DNA of 64,000 nt from Microvirga guangxiensis (GTDB lineage: Bacteria; Pseudomonadota; Alphaproteobacteria; Rhizobiales; Beijerinckiaceae): assembly GCF_900102135.1 (NCBI RefSeq), contig NZ_FMVJ01000003.1:496001-560000 (forward strand), written 5' to 3'. The position numbers were made by a program, and so were the translations under genes. Of this stretch, positions 1 to 7,575 are shown piece by piece. Under the pieces are notes generated by a model. It did no database searches. It was given only the letters and a program-made list of their open reading frames with translations, and was not told where the DNA came from. Position 1 is the first letter of the stretch. Every line of letters begins with the position of its first letter.

Positions 1-774
1 AGCTTCTCAGGTTCAGGCGTGGCTCCCGAGCTCATGCTGCTTCTCATCGTTCCTGGCGTGACCCTGCTCTATTTCCTTGTCGGCCTGGTCGTCAGCAGGC
101 TCGAAGGGATCGGCTTTGCCATGCTGACCCTGGCGCTCGGGCAGGGCGTGTATGTGGCAGCCACGAAGTTTCGCGCGATCACGGGAGGAAGCGATGGTAT
201 CGCAGTCTCGCTGCCGCGGCGTCTCTTCGGATTGCCGACAGACATCCTTCAGCAGCCTCATGGAATGCTCGTTGCCGCGTTGATCATCCTGCTGATCGTC
301 TACGTGATCCTGCGCTTCTTCGAACGGTCGCATCTCGGGCGTCTTGCGATTGCAATTCGTGAGAATGAAGAGCGCGCTAATTTTCTGGGTTATCGCACCC
401 GCGCGCTTCGGGCCGCCGTCTACGGCGTATCGTGCGGGATCGCATCTCTTGGCGGGATCGCCTTTGGTATCTACCAAGGCTTCGTCTCGCCAGACGTCCT
501 CACTTGGGGCATGTCCGGATCCGGCTTGATCATGGCGATCCTCGGGGGCTCCAGTTTCCTATGGGGCCCAATCGTCGGCGCACTTGTCTTCTTCTTTACC
601 CGTGAATGGCTGACCGAGTTCACCAGCCACTGGCTCGCCATTCTAGGCCTCACGCTGATCGTCGTCATGGTTCTCTGGCCAAAGGGAATATCCGGCGGTG
701 TGGAGCACCTGCTCACACGGCGTCGCGCTCCTTCCAAGCCTGCGTCGGCAGAACTTCAGAGGAACGCGGCATGA
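1..774 (+). CDS. livM: Branched-chain amino-acid-type ABC permease LivM (5' partial)
   Basis: Inner-membrane permease of an HAAT-family importer. The frame is open from base 1, so the N-terminus lies outside the window. The visible 257 residues are strongly hydrophobic, with several membrane spans. The LivM-type cytoplasmic loop is present (residues NEERANFLGY, about 120 codons into the fragment), followed by the Ala/Gly-rich helices typical of the family. Its stop codon overlaps the start of the next gene (ATGA), so it is translationally coupled to livG. A livH gene is expected upstream but cannot be seen. The substrate is not determined; members of this family import amino acids, urea, amides or aromatic acids. 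Confidence 0.9.
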   Translation, partial: SFSGSGVAPELMLLLIVPGVTLLYFLVGLVVSRLEGIGFAMLTLALGQGVYVAATKFRAITGGSDGIAVSLPRRLFGLPTDILQQPHGMLVAALIILLIVYVILRFFERSHLGRLAIAIRENEERANFLGYRTRALRAAVYGVSCGIASLGGIAFGIYQGFVSPDVLTWGMSGSGLIMAILGGSSFLWGPIVGALVFFFTREWLTEFTSHWLAILGLTLIVVMVLWPKGISGGVEHLLTRRRAPSKPASAELQRNAA

Positions 775-1472
775 CAGCTCTGCTCCAGTGTCGCAATATC
801 AGCAAGAGCTATGGCGGCGTACACGCCTTGCAGAAGGTCGATCTCAAGGTGGAGCCGGGCAGGGTTCATGGGCTGATTGGTCCCAACGGCGCCGGGAAGT
901 CTACCTTCATCGATGTCGTCTCGGGGCGCACCCGCGGGTCGGGCACGGTTATCCTCGGAGACACCGATGTTTCTGGTTTTGCGCCCAACAGGCGACGGAG
1001 GATGGGCCTTTCGCGGTCATTTCAGCGTACGTCGATTTTCCCTGCACTGACGGTGCGGTCGCAGTTCGAGCTTGCCGCTGGTTGGGTGGACAACGACAAT
1101 ACAGCCGACCTCATCGACATGTTCAATCTTCGAGGCGTCCTCGATGTGCGGGCCGAGGAGATCAGCTATGGCCAGCAGCGCCTCGTCGATCTGGGGCTTG
1201 CTCTTGTGGGCACACCGAGAGTTCTTCTTCTCGACGAACCCGCAGCCGGTCTTTCGGCAGCCGAGTCCCATCACCTGGCAGATCATCTGCTCGACATCGC
1301 CCGCCGATGGAATGTGGCCGTTCTCCTCGTCGAGCACGACATGGACGTGATCTTCAAGGTCTGCGATGTCCTGACCGTTCTTGAGACGGGAAAACTGCTG
1401 ATCGAAGGACCACCCGAATCCGTCAGGAGCGATCCGAAAGTCATTCAAGCCTATTTCGGGAGTACGGCATGA
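771..1472 (+). CDS. livG: ABC transporter ATP-binding protein LivG
   Basis: Cytoplasmic ATPase that powers the LivM-containing importer. The sequence shows Walker A GPNGAGKST near residue 37, an ABC signature in variant form (SYGQQR), Walker B (VLLLDEPAAGL) and the switch His in VEHDMD. At 233 residues it is slightly shorter than typical LivG (about 255). The start at 771 was chosen because the ATG overlaps the livM stop (ATGA); a longer open frame upstream is only read-through of the livM region. It overlaps livF by four bases. The non-canonical signature (YGQQ rather than SGGQ) is common in LivG proteins and does not imply inactivity. Confidence 0.92.
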   Translation: MTALLQCRNISKSYGGVHALQKVDLKVEPGRVHGLIGPNGAGKSTFIDVVSGRTRGSGTVILGDTDVSGFAPNRRRRMGLSRSFQRTSIFPALTVRSQFELAAGWVDNDNTADLIDMFNLRGVLDVRAEEISYGQQRLVDLGLALVGTPRVLLLDEPAAGLSAAESHHLADHLLDIARRWNVAVLLVEHDMDVIFKVCDVLTVLETGKLLIEGPPESVRSDPKVIQAYFGSTA

Positions 1473-2167
1473 CGGCGCTTCTGGAATTGCGCAATGTGGT
1501 CGCAGGCTACGGCGCGGCCCGGATCCTTCATGATCTCAATCTCTCGATCGGAGAAGGCGAGCGCGTTTCCGTGATCGGCAGAAACGGGGTCGGCAAGACG
1601 ACGATTGTCAACACGCTCCTTGGCACATCCCGGTTCATGGGAGGCGAGGTGCTTTACCGTGGCAGGGCTCTGCCAAAAATTGCAGGGCACACGGCTGCGA
1701 CATGCGGAATTGCCGTTGTGCCTCAGGGACGCAAGATCCTGCCGAACCTGACCGTCGCCGAGAACTTGCGGCTCGGAGCTGCCTTGGGGCGCAAGGGGCG
1801 ATGGACGATCGATGAAATTTACCGCCTGTTCCCCATCCTGCATGAAAGGCGCAACTCTTCAGGCACGGCGTTGAGTGGTGGTCAGCAGCAGATGATCGCC
1901 ATTGGCCGCGCGCTCATGGCGAATCCTGATCTCCTTATTCTCGACGAACCCTGCGAAGGTCTTGCGCCCGTCATCGTCGACGAGATCAGCGCCATTTTCA
2001 AGAATCTCGCCGCCACGGGAGTCGGGATCCTGTTGATCGAACAGCATCTCAACCTCGTGCGGGAGATAACCGACCGCTTCTACGTGATCTCCAAAGGAAG
2101 CGTCGTTCGGTCGGGTCATGTTGCAAGCGTCAGCCAGCATGATCTTCAAACGAGCATAATGCAATAA
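1469..2167 (+). CDS. livF: ABC transporter ATP-binding protein LivF
   Basis: Second ATPase of the HAAT importer, pairing with LivG. It has Walker A GRNGVGKTT, the signature LSGGQQQM, Walker B LLILDEPCEGL and the switch region IEQH. The 232-residue length is standard for LivF. The start overlaps the livG stop by four bases, so the three cytoplasmic and membrane subunits form one polycistronic unit with the substrate-binding protein 31 bp downstream. Confidence 0.93.
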   Translation: MTALLELRNVVAGYGAARILHDLNLSIGEGERVSVIGRNGVGKTTIVNTLLGTSRFMGGEVLYRGRALPKIAGHTAATCGIAVVPQGRKILPNLTVAENLRLGAALGRKGRWTIDEIYRLFPILHERRNSSGTALSGGQQQMIAIGRALMANPDLLILDEPCEGLAPVIVDEISAIFKNLAATGVGILLIEQHLNLVREITDRFYVISKGSVVRSGHVASVSQHDLQTSIMQ

Positions 2168-2198
2168 GAGCGAACAGAACCGTTCCCGGAGGAAACCC

Positions 2199-3377
2199 AT
2201 GTCCCGCTATACCTACCCCGTTGCTCTTCTCTTGAGTATCACCTGTGCCACAGGCGCTCTCGCACAAGCCGAGCCCCTGAAAATCGGTGTGCCGACCTCG
2301 CAGACTGGTCCCTATGCCGCTCTTGGAGAGCAGGTGATCCGCGCCATTGAGTTCGCAGCCGCCGAGGCGAATGCGGCAGGTGGTGTCGACGGCCGCAAGG
2401 TCGAGGTCAAGATCGGAAACGACGAAGGTAATCCCGAAGTCGGACGCCGTGCAGCAGAGAAGCTCGCAACCGAAGGTCATAAGATCTTGATCGGCTCCAT
2501 CTCATCCGCTGTCGGCCTCGCGCTGTCGACACAGCTCAACCGGTGGGATGCGATCTATGTGTCGGTCGTCAACAAAACTCCCAAGCTGACCGGCGATTCC
2601 TGCACCCCGCGTACCTTCCGCGCAAATCATTCCGACGATATGGACATCGCTATCGTCGCCCCGTGGCTGGCGGAGAGCGAAACGAAGAAATGGGCCATCA
2701 TCGGCGCGGATTATGTCTGGGGCCGCGGCTCCGGCGCCGCATTCAAGGCGGCTGCAACCAAAACCGGTAAGTCCATCACGACCGAGCTCTATGCTCCTCT
2801 CGGAACAGCGGACTTCGCGCCTTACATCACCCAATTGCGCGATTCAGGTGCAGAGGGTCTCTGGGTGGCTTTGGCCGGCTCCGAAGCGATCAACTTCGCC
2901 AAGCAGGCGAAGCAGTTCGGTCTTGTCGACAAGATGACGGTGTTTGGGCACAACTTCGTTGCGTCCTCGATCATCAAGGCCGTCGGCACGGATGCCGTCG
3001 GCTTCTGGGGCAACGTCAACTATTCGGCATCGATCAAGACGCCGAACAACGAAAAGTTCGTTGCGGCTTGGCGTGCGAAGTTCAACGCGGATCCGACCGA
3101 GTATGAAGGCGAGGCATATTCTGGCATGCAGGCCATCTTCGAGGCGGCCAAGAAAGCGAAAAGTGCCAAGGCTTCGGATATCGCAAAGGCGTTCAGCGGA
3201 TTGACCGCAGAGACCGTCTACGGGCCAGTGACCATGCGCGCTGCAGATCACCAGCTCGAGATGCCGAACTATCTCGGACGTGTGGCCGAAAAAGACGGTA
3301 AGCCCGTCATTCAGGTGGTGCGTTCCTTCGACTCGAAGGCCGCCACGCCCCCTCCCAGCGGCGAATGCAAGATGTAA
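2199..3377 (+). CDS. Periplasmic substrate-binding protein of HAAT ABC importer (LivK-like)
   Basis: Type I periplasmic binding protein that delivers ligand to the LivMGF complex. It has a cleavable signal peptide (residues 1 to about 22, ending ...GALAQA), then the family opening LKIGVPTSQTGPYAALGEQ. The mature body of about 370 residues follows the peripla_BP_6 pattern, including an RTFRANHSDD segment near residue 135. A strong ribosome-binding site (GGAGGAAA) sits 3 bases before the ATG. Its position immediately after livF supports membership of the same importer. The ligand cannot be read from the sequence; related proteins bind amides, urea or aromatic acids as well as Leu/Ile/Val. Confidence 0.9.
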   Translation: MSRYTYPVALLLSITCATGALAQAEPLKIGVPTSQTGPYAALGEQVIRAIEFAAAEANAAGGVDGRKVEVKIGNDEGNPEVGRRAAEKLATEGHKILIGSISSAVGLALSTQLNRWDAIYVSVVNKTPKLTGDSCTPRTFRANHSDDMDIAIVAPWLAESETKKWAIIGADYVWGRGSGAAFKAAATKTGKSITTELYAPLGTADFAPYITQLRDSGAEGLWVALAGSEAINFAKQAKQFGLVDKMTVFGHNFVASSIIKAVGTDAVGFWGNVNYSASIKTPNNEKFVAAWRAKFNADPTEYEGEAYSGMQAIFEAAKKAKSAKASDIAKAFSGLTAETVYGPVTMRAADHQLEMPNYLGRVAEKDGKPVIQVVRSFDSKAATPPPSGECKM

Positions 3378-3401
3378 GAATCTACTGATGTTATCGTGAT
3401 T

Positions 3402-3433
3402 GAGCAGGGCCCCATCCATTGGCGGCCCCGCTC
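3402..3433. terminator. Hairpin between convergent genes (terminator-like)
   Basis: GAGCAGGGCC and GGCCCCGCTC form a 10-bp stem with one mismatch around a 12-base loop, 25 bp after the stop of the substrate-binding protein. No T-run follows, so this could be a structured mRNA 3' end or a Rho-assisted stop rather than a classic intrinsic terminator. The remaining 200 bases to the GntR gene show nothing recognisable. Confidence 0.4.
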
Positions 3434-3638
3434 GGACTATCTAATAGCCCGTGAGGGAAACGACGGCGTCACCAGAGGCTAGAATTTGCGGGATGCTCAA
3501 GGTTGCCTAGCAGCTTATGTAGATTTTCCACACCATGCGGCCCTTGATGCCAGGTGCGGCTCCAAAGAGCGCATATCGTTATTGTGATATCGATCTACGC
3601 CGCCCCATTCTTCGCCGAACAGGCAAGGTGCCGGCGTT

Positions 3639-4340
3639 CTAAAGGATCAGGGATTTGTATTTCCCGAACAGCTCTTTGGCTGTTCTGATAATCTCGCGCT
3701 TGCAGCGCTGAGCGCCTTCGGCATCACGATCTTCCATACTACGCAGCATGCGCAGATGCATTTCGCGGCCGAATTCCGCCCGCCCGGGGAGTAGCGTAAC
3801 CCTTATCTTGATGACGCGCGCACGGTCCAGGATCTGATTCAGGAAGTGCTTGCCGATATCGTTGTCGGACAGCTGAATCGTTTTGGCACGAAGCCGCTCC
3901 AGAGCATCGTTGTAGGCATCGATATCGCCGTCCGCGATTCTCTCTTTCAAGGGGCCTTCGAACTCGTCAATGAAGGGACGCCAGGCGCCTTCGGGAGCCA
4001 GCAGCGTTGCCTTGTATGTCGCGAGTCCCTCCAGAGCTTCTCGGATCTCAAAGATCTCATGCACCTCTTTCTCTTCGAGGCGCTTGACGATTGAACCGCG
4101 GTTGGGAATGCGCAAAACCAGACCGCGCTGCTCAAGCGTATTCAGAGCTTCGCGAATGATTGTCCGCGATGAGCCGAATTCCGCAGCAAGCTGGGCTTCC
4201 TGAAGTCTGCTTCCCGGGGGAAGTTGCTGACTTGCGATCTGCTCTTGGAGAACTTCAGCGACCCTTGTGGCCGTCGATACCGTTCTTTTCTCCGTAGTGG
4301 CTCTTTTCGCTGTCCGTTTAAGGCGACCTGATGCGAGCAT
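3639..4340 (-). CDS. GntR-family transcriptional regulator, FCD (FadR) subfamily
   Basis: DNA-binding repressor or activator responding to a small organic acid. The N-terminal winged helix-turn-helix spans about residues 25-90 (GSRLQEAQLAAEFGSSRTIIREAL, with the recognition helix SSRTIIREAL). The C-terminal all-helical FCD ligand domain spans about 95-225 and begins EIFEIREALEG. Total length 233 residues is standard. It is divergent from the SsuABC-type importer at 4723, which it most likely controls. Two TTGTA-type half-site motifs lie in the intergenic region, at 4383-4392 just upstream of its own start and inside the palindrome at 4556-4591. The effector is unknown. Confidence 0.9.
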   Translation of the reverse strand: MLASGRLKRTAKRATTEKRTVSTATRVAEVLQEQIASQQLPPGSRLQEAQLAAEFGSSRTIIREALNTLEQRGLVLRIPNRGSIVKRLEEKEVHEIFEIREALEGLATYKATLLAPEGAWRPFIDEFEGPLKERIADGDIDAYNDALERLRAKTIQLSDNDIGKHFLNQILDRARVIKIRVTLLPGRAEFGREMHLRMLRSMEDRDAEGAQRCKREIIRTAKELFGKYKSLIL

Positions 4341-4382
4341 TCTGTCAATACCGTGTGTAGCCCAGAGGGATAATCTACAAGT

Positions 4383-4392
4383 TTGTACACAA
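4383..4392. promoter_or_regulatory. Candidate GntR/FCD operator near the regulator's own start
   Basis: TTGTACACAA is a near-palindrome of the TTGTA(N)CAA type that FCD-family GntR regulators bind. It lies about 45 bp upstream of the regulator's ATG and echoes TTGTATGCAA at the centre of the larger palindrome at 4556-4591. The match suggests autoregulation, but it is an inference from motif similarity. Confidence 0.4.
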
Positions 4393-4555
4393 TCTATATG
4401 GTATTCTCTAGGGGCATAATTAGAATACTAGGGATCCAATGACCCTCCCGAGCTTAAGTGCTAACTATATCAAGCGCGTGGCGCCATTTAGGAATAATCT
4501 GTACTATCAATAACTTGCGGCAAAGAATCCTGGTCCTAATACCGAGTCTCTCATC

Positions 4556-4591
4556 ATCATAGACAAAATTGTATGCAATTTTGTCTATGAT
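4556..4591. promoter_or_regulatory. Perfect 36-bp palindrome upstream of the importer operon
   Basis: Two perfect 16-base arms (ATCATAGACAAAATTG and its exact reverse complement) flank TATG. The centre reads ATTGTATGCAAT, the classic GntR/FCD operator form. A TTGACA hexamer starts 4 bases after the palindrome (4595-4600), so a bound regulator would sit over or next to a promoter for the gene at 4723. It lies about 215 bp upstream of the regulator start. It could alternatively act as a cruciform or terminator-like element, but the central motif favours an operator. Confidence 0.6.
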
Positions 4592-4722
4592 AGGTTGACA
4601 AAGAAATCTCCTTCGTTGACGCTTGGGAAAGTTGGCTCGTCAGAAAGCCGTAGAGCGCCAAAGCGCCAATTGCGAGCACACCGCGAGTCGGGTGCTGTCT
4701 GCTACAGAATGGAGGAAATTGA

Positions 4723-5766
4723 ATGCGCAGTGGTATCCACAAACCGATCCGACGCACGATGCTTGGATTGGCGCTCCTCGGAATGAGCGTTTCAGGTCTC
4801 GCTTCGAGTGCAGCTGCTGAGGCCAGCAAAGTTCGCTTTGCCGACCAGATTGGCCTTCTCTATCTTCCCATGCGGGTCGCCATCGAGAAAAAGCTCGTCG
4901 AGAAGCATGCGAAGGAAGCAGGCTTGGGTGATGTCACGGTCGAGGTCAGTCAGTTCAGCGGTGGCGGCGCAGTCAATACGGCAATCCTGTCGGGGGGCGT
5001 TGACTTCGCAGCGGGCGGCATTCCGCCGTTGCTGAAGCTGTGGGATCGCACGAAGGGAACGGATACCGAGGTGAGGGGCACGATTTCCCTCACGCACATG
5101 GCTTACAAGCTGTTCACAATCGACCCTAATGTTAAGACGATCGATGACTACGTCGGCATTCAAGGTCATCGCATTGCGCTGCCTTCCGTGAAGGTATCGA
5201 CCCAGGCGGTAACGCTCGCAATGGCGGCGGAGAAAAAGTTCGGTCAGGACAAGGCTTTCAGCCTGGACAACCTGACGGTTTCCATGCCTCACCCACAGGC
5301 TTACGCTGCCATGAAGTCGGGCAGCCAGCCTATCAAGAGCCATTTCGCGACGCTCCCGTTCTCCTACCAGCTTGTTAAGGAGATAAAGGCGCGTCAGGTG
5401 TTCTCATCCTATGACGTCGCCGGCGGATCTCATACAGGTGTTGTTCTCTACAACACCAAGAAATGGAAGGACGAGAACCCGAAGCTGTTCAAGGCCGTTG
5501 TCGATGCCTTCTCCGAGGCGAGCCAGTGGATCAAGGACAATCCCAAGGAGGCAGCGGAGCTCTTCAAGAATTCTGAAAAATCGCCCAACACTGCAGAAGA
5601 AATTCTTGAAATGATCTCCGACCGGAGTGAGGTCGAGTATCGCACGGACGTCAGGGGAACGCTGATTTATGCGGAATTCCTCCACCGTACCGGCGACATC
5701 AAGAACATGCCGACCTCTTGGAAGGACTACTTCTGGGAAAGCGTGCATCAATTCGAAGGGGATTGA
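4723..5766 (+). CDS. ABC transporter substrate-binding protein, NitT/TauT (SsuA-like) family
   Basis: Periplasmic binding protein for a sulfonate, nitrate, pyrimidine-precursor or similar anion importer. The N-terminus has a twin-arginine-like signal (IRRTMLG at residues 9-15), a hydrophobic segment and a probable cleavage after ASSAAAEA (about residue 33). The mature domain follows the NMT1/SsuA pattern (VRFADQIGLLYLPMRVAIEK, then SGGVDFAAGGIPPLL). The 347-residue length is typical. GGAGGAAA lies 4 bases before the ATG, so this start is well supported. The ATPase gene follows 2 bases after its stop and the permease follows that. Ligand identity is not determined. Confidence 0.9.
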   Translation: MRSGIHKPIRRTMLGLALLGMSVSGLASSAAAEASKVRFADQIGLLYLPMRVAIEKKLVEKHAKEAGLGDVTVEVSQFSGGGAVNTAILSGGVDFAAGGIPPLLKLWDRTKGTDTEVRGTISLTHMAYKLFTIDPNVKTIDDYVGIQGHRIALPSVKVSTQAVTLAMAAEKKFGQDKAFSLDNLTVSMPHPQAYAAMKSGSQPIKSHFATLPFSYQLVKEIKARQVFSSYDVAGGSHTGVVLYNTKKWKDENPKLFKAVVDAFSEASQWIKDNPKEAAELFKNSEKSPNTAEEILEMISDRSEVEYRTDVRGTLIYAEFLHRTGDIKNMPTSWKDYFWESVHQFEGD

Positions 5767-5768
5767 TC

Positions 5769-6587
5769 ATGCTCGACAGTTTCAATCCTTCTTACAATCC
5801 GGCCTGTTCTCCCATTCTCAGGGTCGAGAATGTTACGATCCGGTACCAAACCGACGATCATCATGTCACGGCAACCGACCGGGTCAGTTTCGATGTCTTC
5901 GAGAGCGATCGCTTCGTTCTCCTTGGGCCATCGGGCTGCGGAAAATCGACACTGCTGAAGTCGATTGGCGGATACATTCCGCCCACAGCCGGCGACGTCC
6001 GCCTCAAAGGAAAGAAAGTCACCGAGCCAGGACCCGACCGGGTCTTGGTCTTCCAAGAGTTCGACCAGCTTCTCCCCTGGAAGACGGTTCGGCAGAATGT
6101 GATCTTCGCCTTGATCAATGGAGGCCGTTGCAAAACCGAGAAGGAAGCGGACAGTATCGCGCTGCATTATCTCGACAAGGTCAAGCTCAGCAAGTTCAAA
6201 GACAATTATCCGCATACGCTCTCGGGCGGTATGAAACAGCGGGTTGCCATCGCGCGTGGTCTCGCCATGAAGCCTTCGATCTTGCTGATGGATGAGCCTT
6301 TTGCCGCCCTCGACGCTCTGACGCGCCTGCAGATGCAGGATGAACTACTGGAGCTCTGGGAGGAAACGAAGTTCACACTTCTCTTCGTCACTCACTCCAT
6401 TGAAGAAGCCATCGTCGTTGGAAGCCGAATCCTCGTTCTCTCGCCCCACCCGGGACAAGTCCGCGCAGAGCTCAACTCGCATAAGATGACCAGGGGTGAA
6501 GCTGGAGCAAGCGAGTTCTCCGCCCTCCACGACCGGATTTACGAAATGCTCTTCGTCGAAAAGCCAACAGCAAGGGCAGGTGCGTGA
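5769..6587 (+). CDS. ABC transporter ATP-binding protein (SsuB/TauB-like)
   Basis: Cytoplasmic ATPase of the NitT/TauT importer. It has Walker A GPSGCGKST near residue 56, Q-loop VFQEFDQLLPWKTV, signature LSGGMKQRVAIARGLAMKP, Walker B ILLMDEPFAALD and switch VTHSIEEA, all matching the SsuB/TauB/NrtD group. The ATG at 5769 was chosen because it follows the previous stop by 2 bases and gives a normal 272-residue protein; the longer frame runs back into the binding-protein gene. Its stop overlaps the permease start (TGATG). Confidence 0.93.
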   Translation: MLDSFNPSYNPACSPILRVENVTIRYQTDDHHVTATDRVSFDVFESDRFVLLGPSGCGKSTLLKSIGGYIPPTAGDVRLKGKKVTEPGPDRVLVFQEFDQLLPWKTVRQNVIFALINGGRCKTEKEADSIALHYLDKVKLSKFKDNYPHTLSGGMKQRVAIARGLAMKPSILLMDEPFAALDALTRLQMQDELLELWEETKFTLLFVTHSIEEAIVVGSRILVLSPHPGQVRAELNSHKMTRGEAGASEFSALHDRIYEMLFVEKPTARAGA

Positions 6588-7483
6588 TGTCAATCGAAGT
6601 CATTGGAGCCAGAACACCTGAAGGCATTGTTCTCCGCCCCGAATATGAGCGCCCTGTCGAAACCAAGCCTGATGCGAAGGACGTGACGCGCAAGCTGTCC
6701 ACCTGGGAACACATCATCGGCAACGAGATGGTCCGAAAGGCCGCTGTCGTAGCTCTGGTGCTTATTGCGTGGCAGCTCTACACGGATTTGGCCGACGTCC
6801 AGCCGCTCGTCTTTCCAAGCGTCGTCGATACCCTGAAGGCCCTCTTCGCATCGATGATGGATGGGGAGCTGTTCCTGCGTGTCTGGGGGTCTCTCAAGGT
6901 TCTTCTTGCCGGTTACGCGATCGGCATGGGACTTGCGGCGCTGCTCACTGTCTTCGCCGTATCGAGTCGGTTCGGCAGCGATGTGCTGAGCACGCTGACG
7001 GCCATGTTCAATCCGCTACCGGCCATCGCGCTCCTGCCGCTCTCGATGCTCTGGTTCGGTCTTGGCAGTCCAAGCCTGATCTTCGTGATGGTCCACTCCG
7101 TTCTGTGGGCTGTGGCACTCAACACGCATTCCGGCTTTCGCTCCGTCAGCGAAACGCAGCGCATGGTGGGGCGGAATTATGGCCTTAAAGGAGTTCGTCT
7201 CGTCGCTAAAGTTCTCATCCCAGCAGCTTTCGCATCGATCCTGACGGGAATGAAGATCGGCTGGGCCTTCGCATGGCGCACGCTCATTGCAGCAGAGCTG
7301 GTTTTCGGAGCCAATCAGGGGGGCGGCGGCCTCGGCTGGTATATCTTCGAGAACAGTCAAAATCTCAACACAGACCGTGTGTTCGCAGGTCTTCTGACCG
7401 TGATGCTGATCGGCGTTCTCGTCGAGAGCGGCTTCCGCGCGATTGAAAAAAGGACGGTCCAGCGCTGGGGCATGCAGCGATAA
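6587..7483 (+). CDS. ABC transporter permease (SsuC/TauC-like)
   Basis: Inner-membrane permease completing the importer. A soluble N-terminal stretch of about 45 residues is followed by about six membrane spans of the BPD_transp_1 fold. The EAA-like cytoplasmic loop (GRNYGLKGVRLVAKVLIPAAFASILTG) that docks on the ATPase is visible around residues 195-220. The ATG at 6587 overlaps the ATPase stop; a GTG one codon earlier is also possible. The 90 bp after the stop are non-coding and lead into the ThDP enzyme, so transporter and catabolic genes may share a transcript. Confidence 0.92.
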   Translation: MSIEVIGARTPEGIVLRPEYERPVETKPDAKDVTRKLSTWEHIIGNEMVRKAAVVALVLIAWQLYTDLADVQPLVFPSVVDTLKALFASMMDGELFLRVWGSLKVLLAGYAIGMGLAALLTVFAVSSRFGSDVLSTLTAMFNPLPAIALLPLSMLWFGLGSPSLIFVMVHSVLWAVALNTHSGFRSVSETQRMVGRNYGLKGVRLVAKVLIPAAFASILTGMKIGWAFAWRTLIAAELVFGANQGGGGLGWYIFENSQNLNTDRVFAGLLTVMLIGVLVESGFRAIEKRTVQRWGMQR

Positions 7484-7575
7484 CATCCTGATGCGCCTCA
7501 GGTGACCAGGCAACGTTCGCCCCGCGAGCGAATCCAGAGTTTCGGCCAGAGAGCCGAGCAATAAGGAAAACGACA

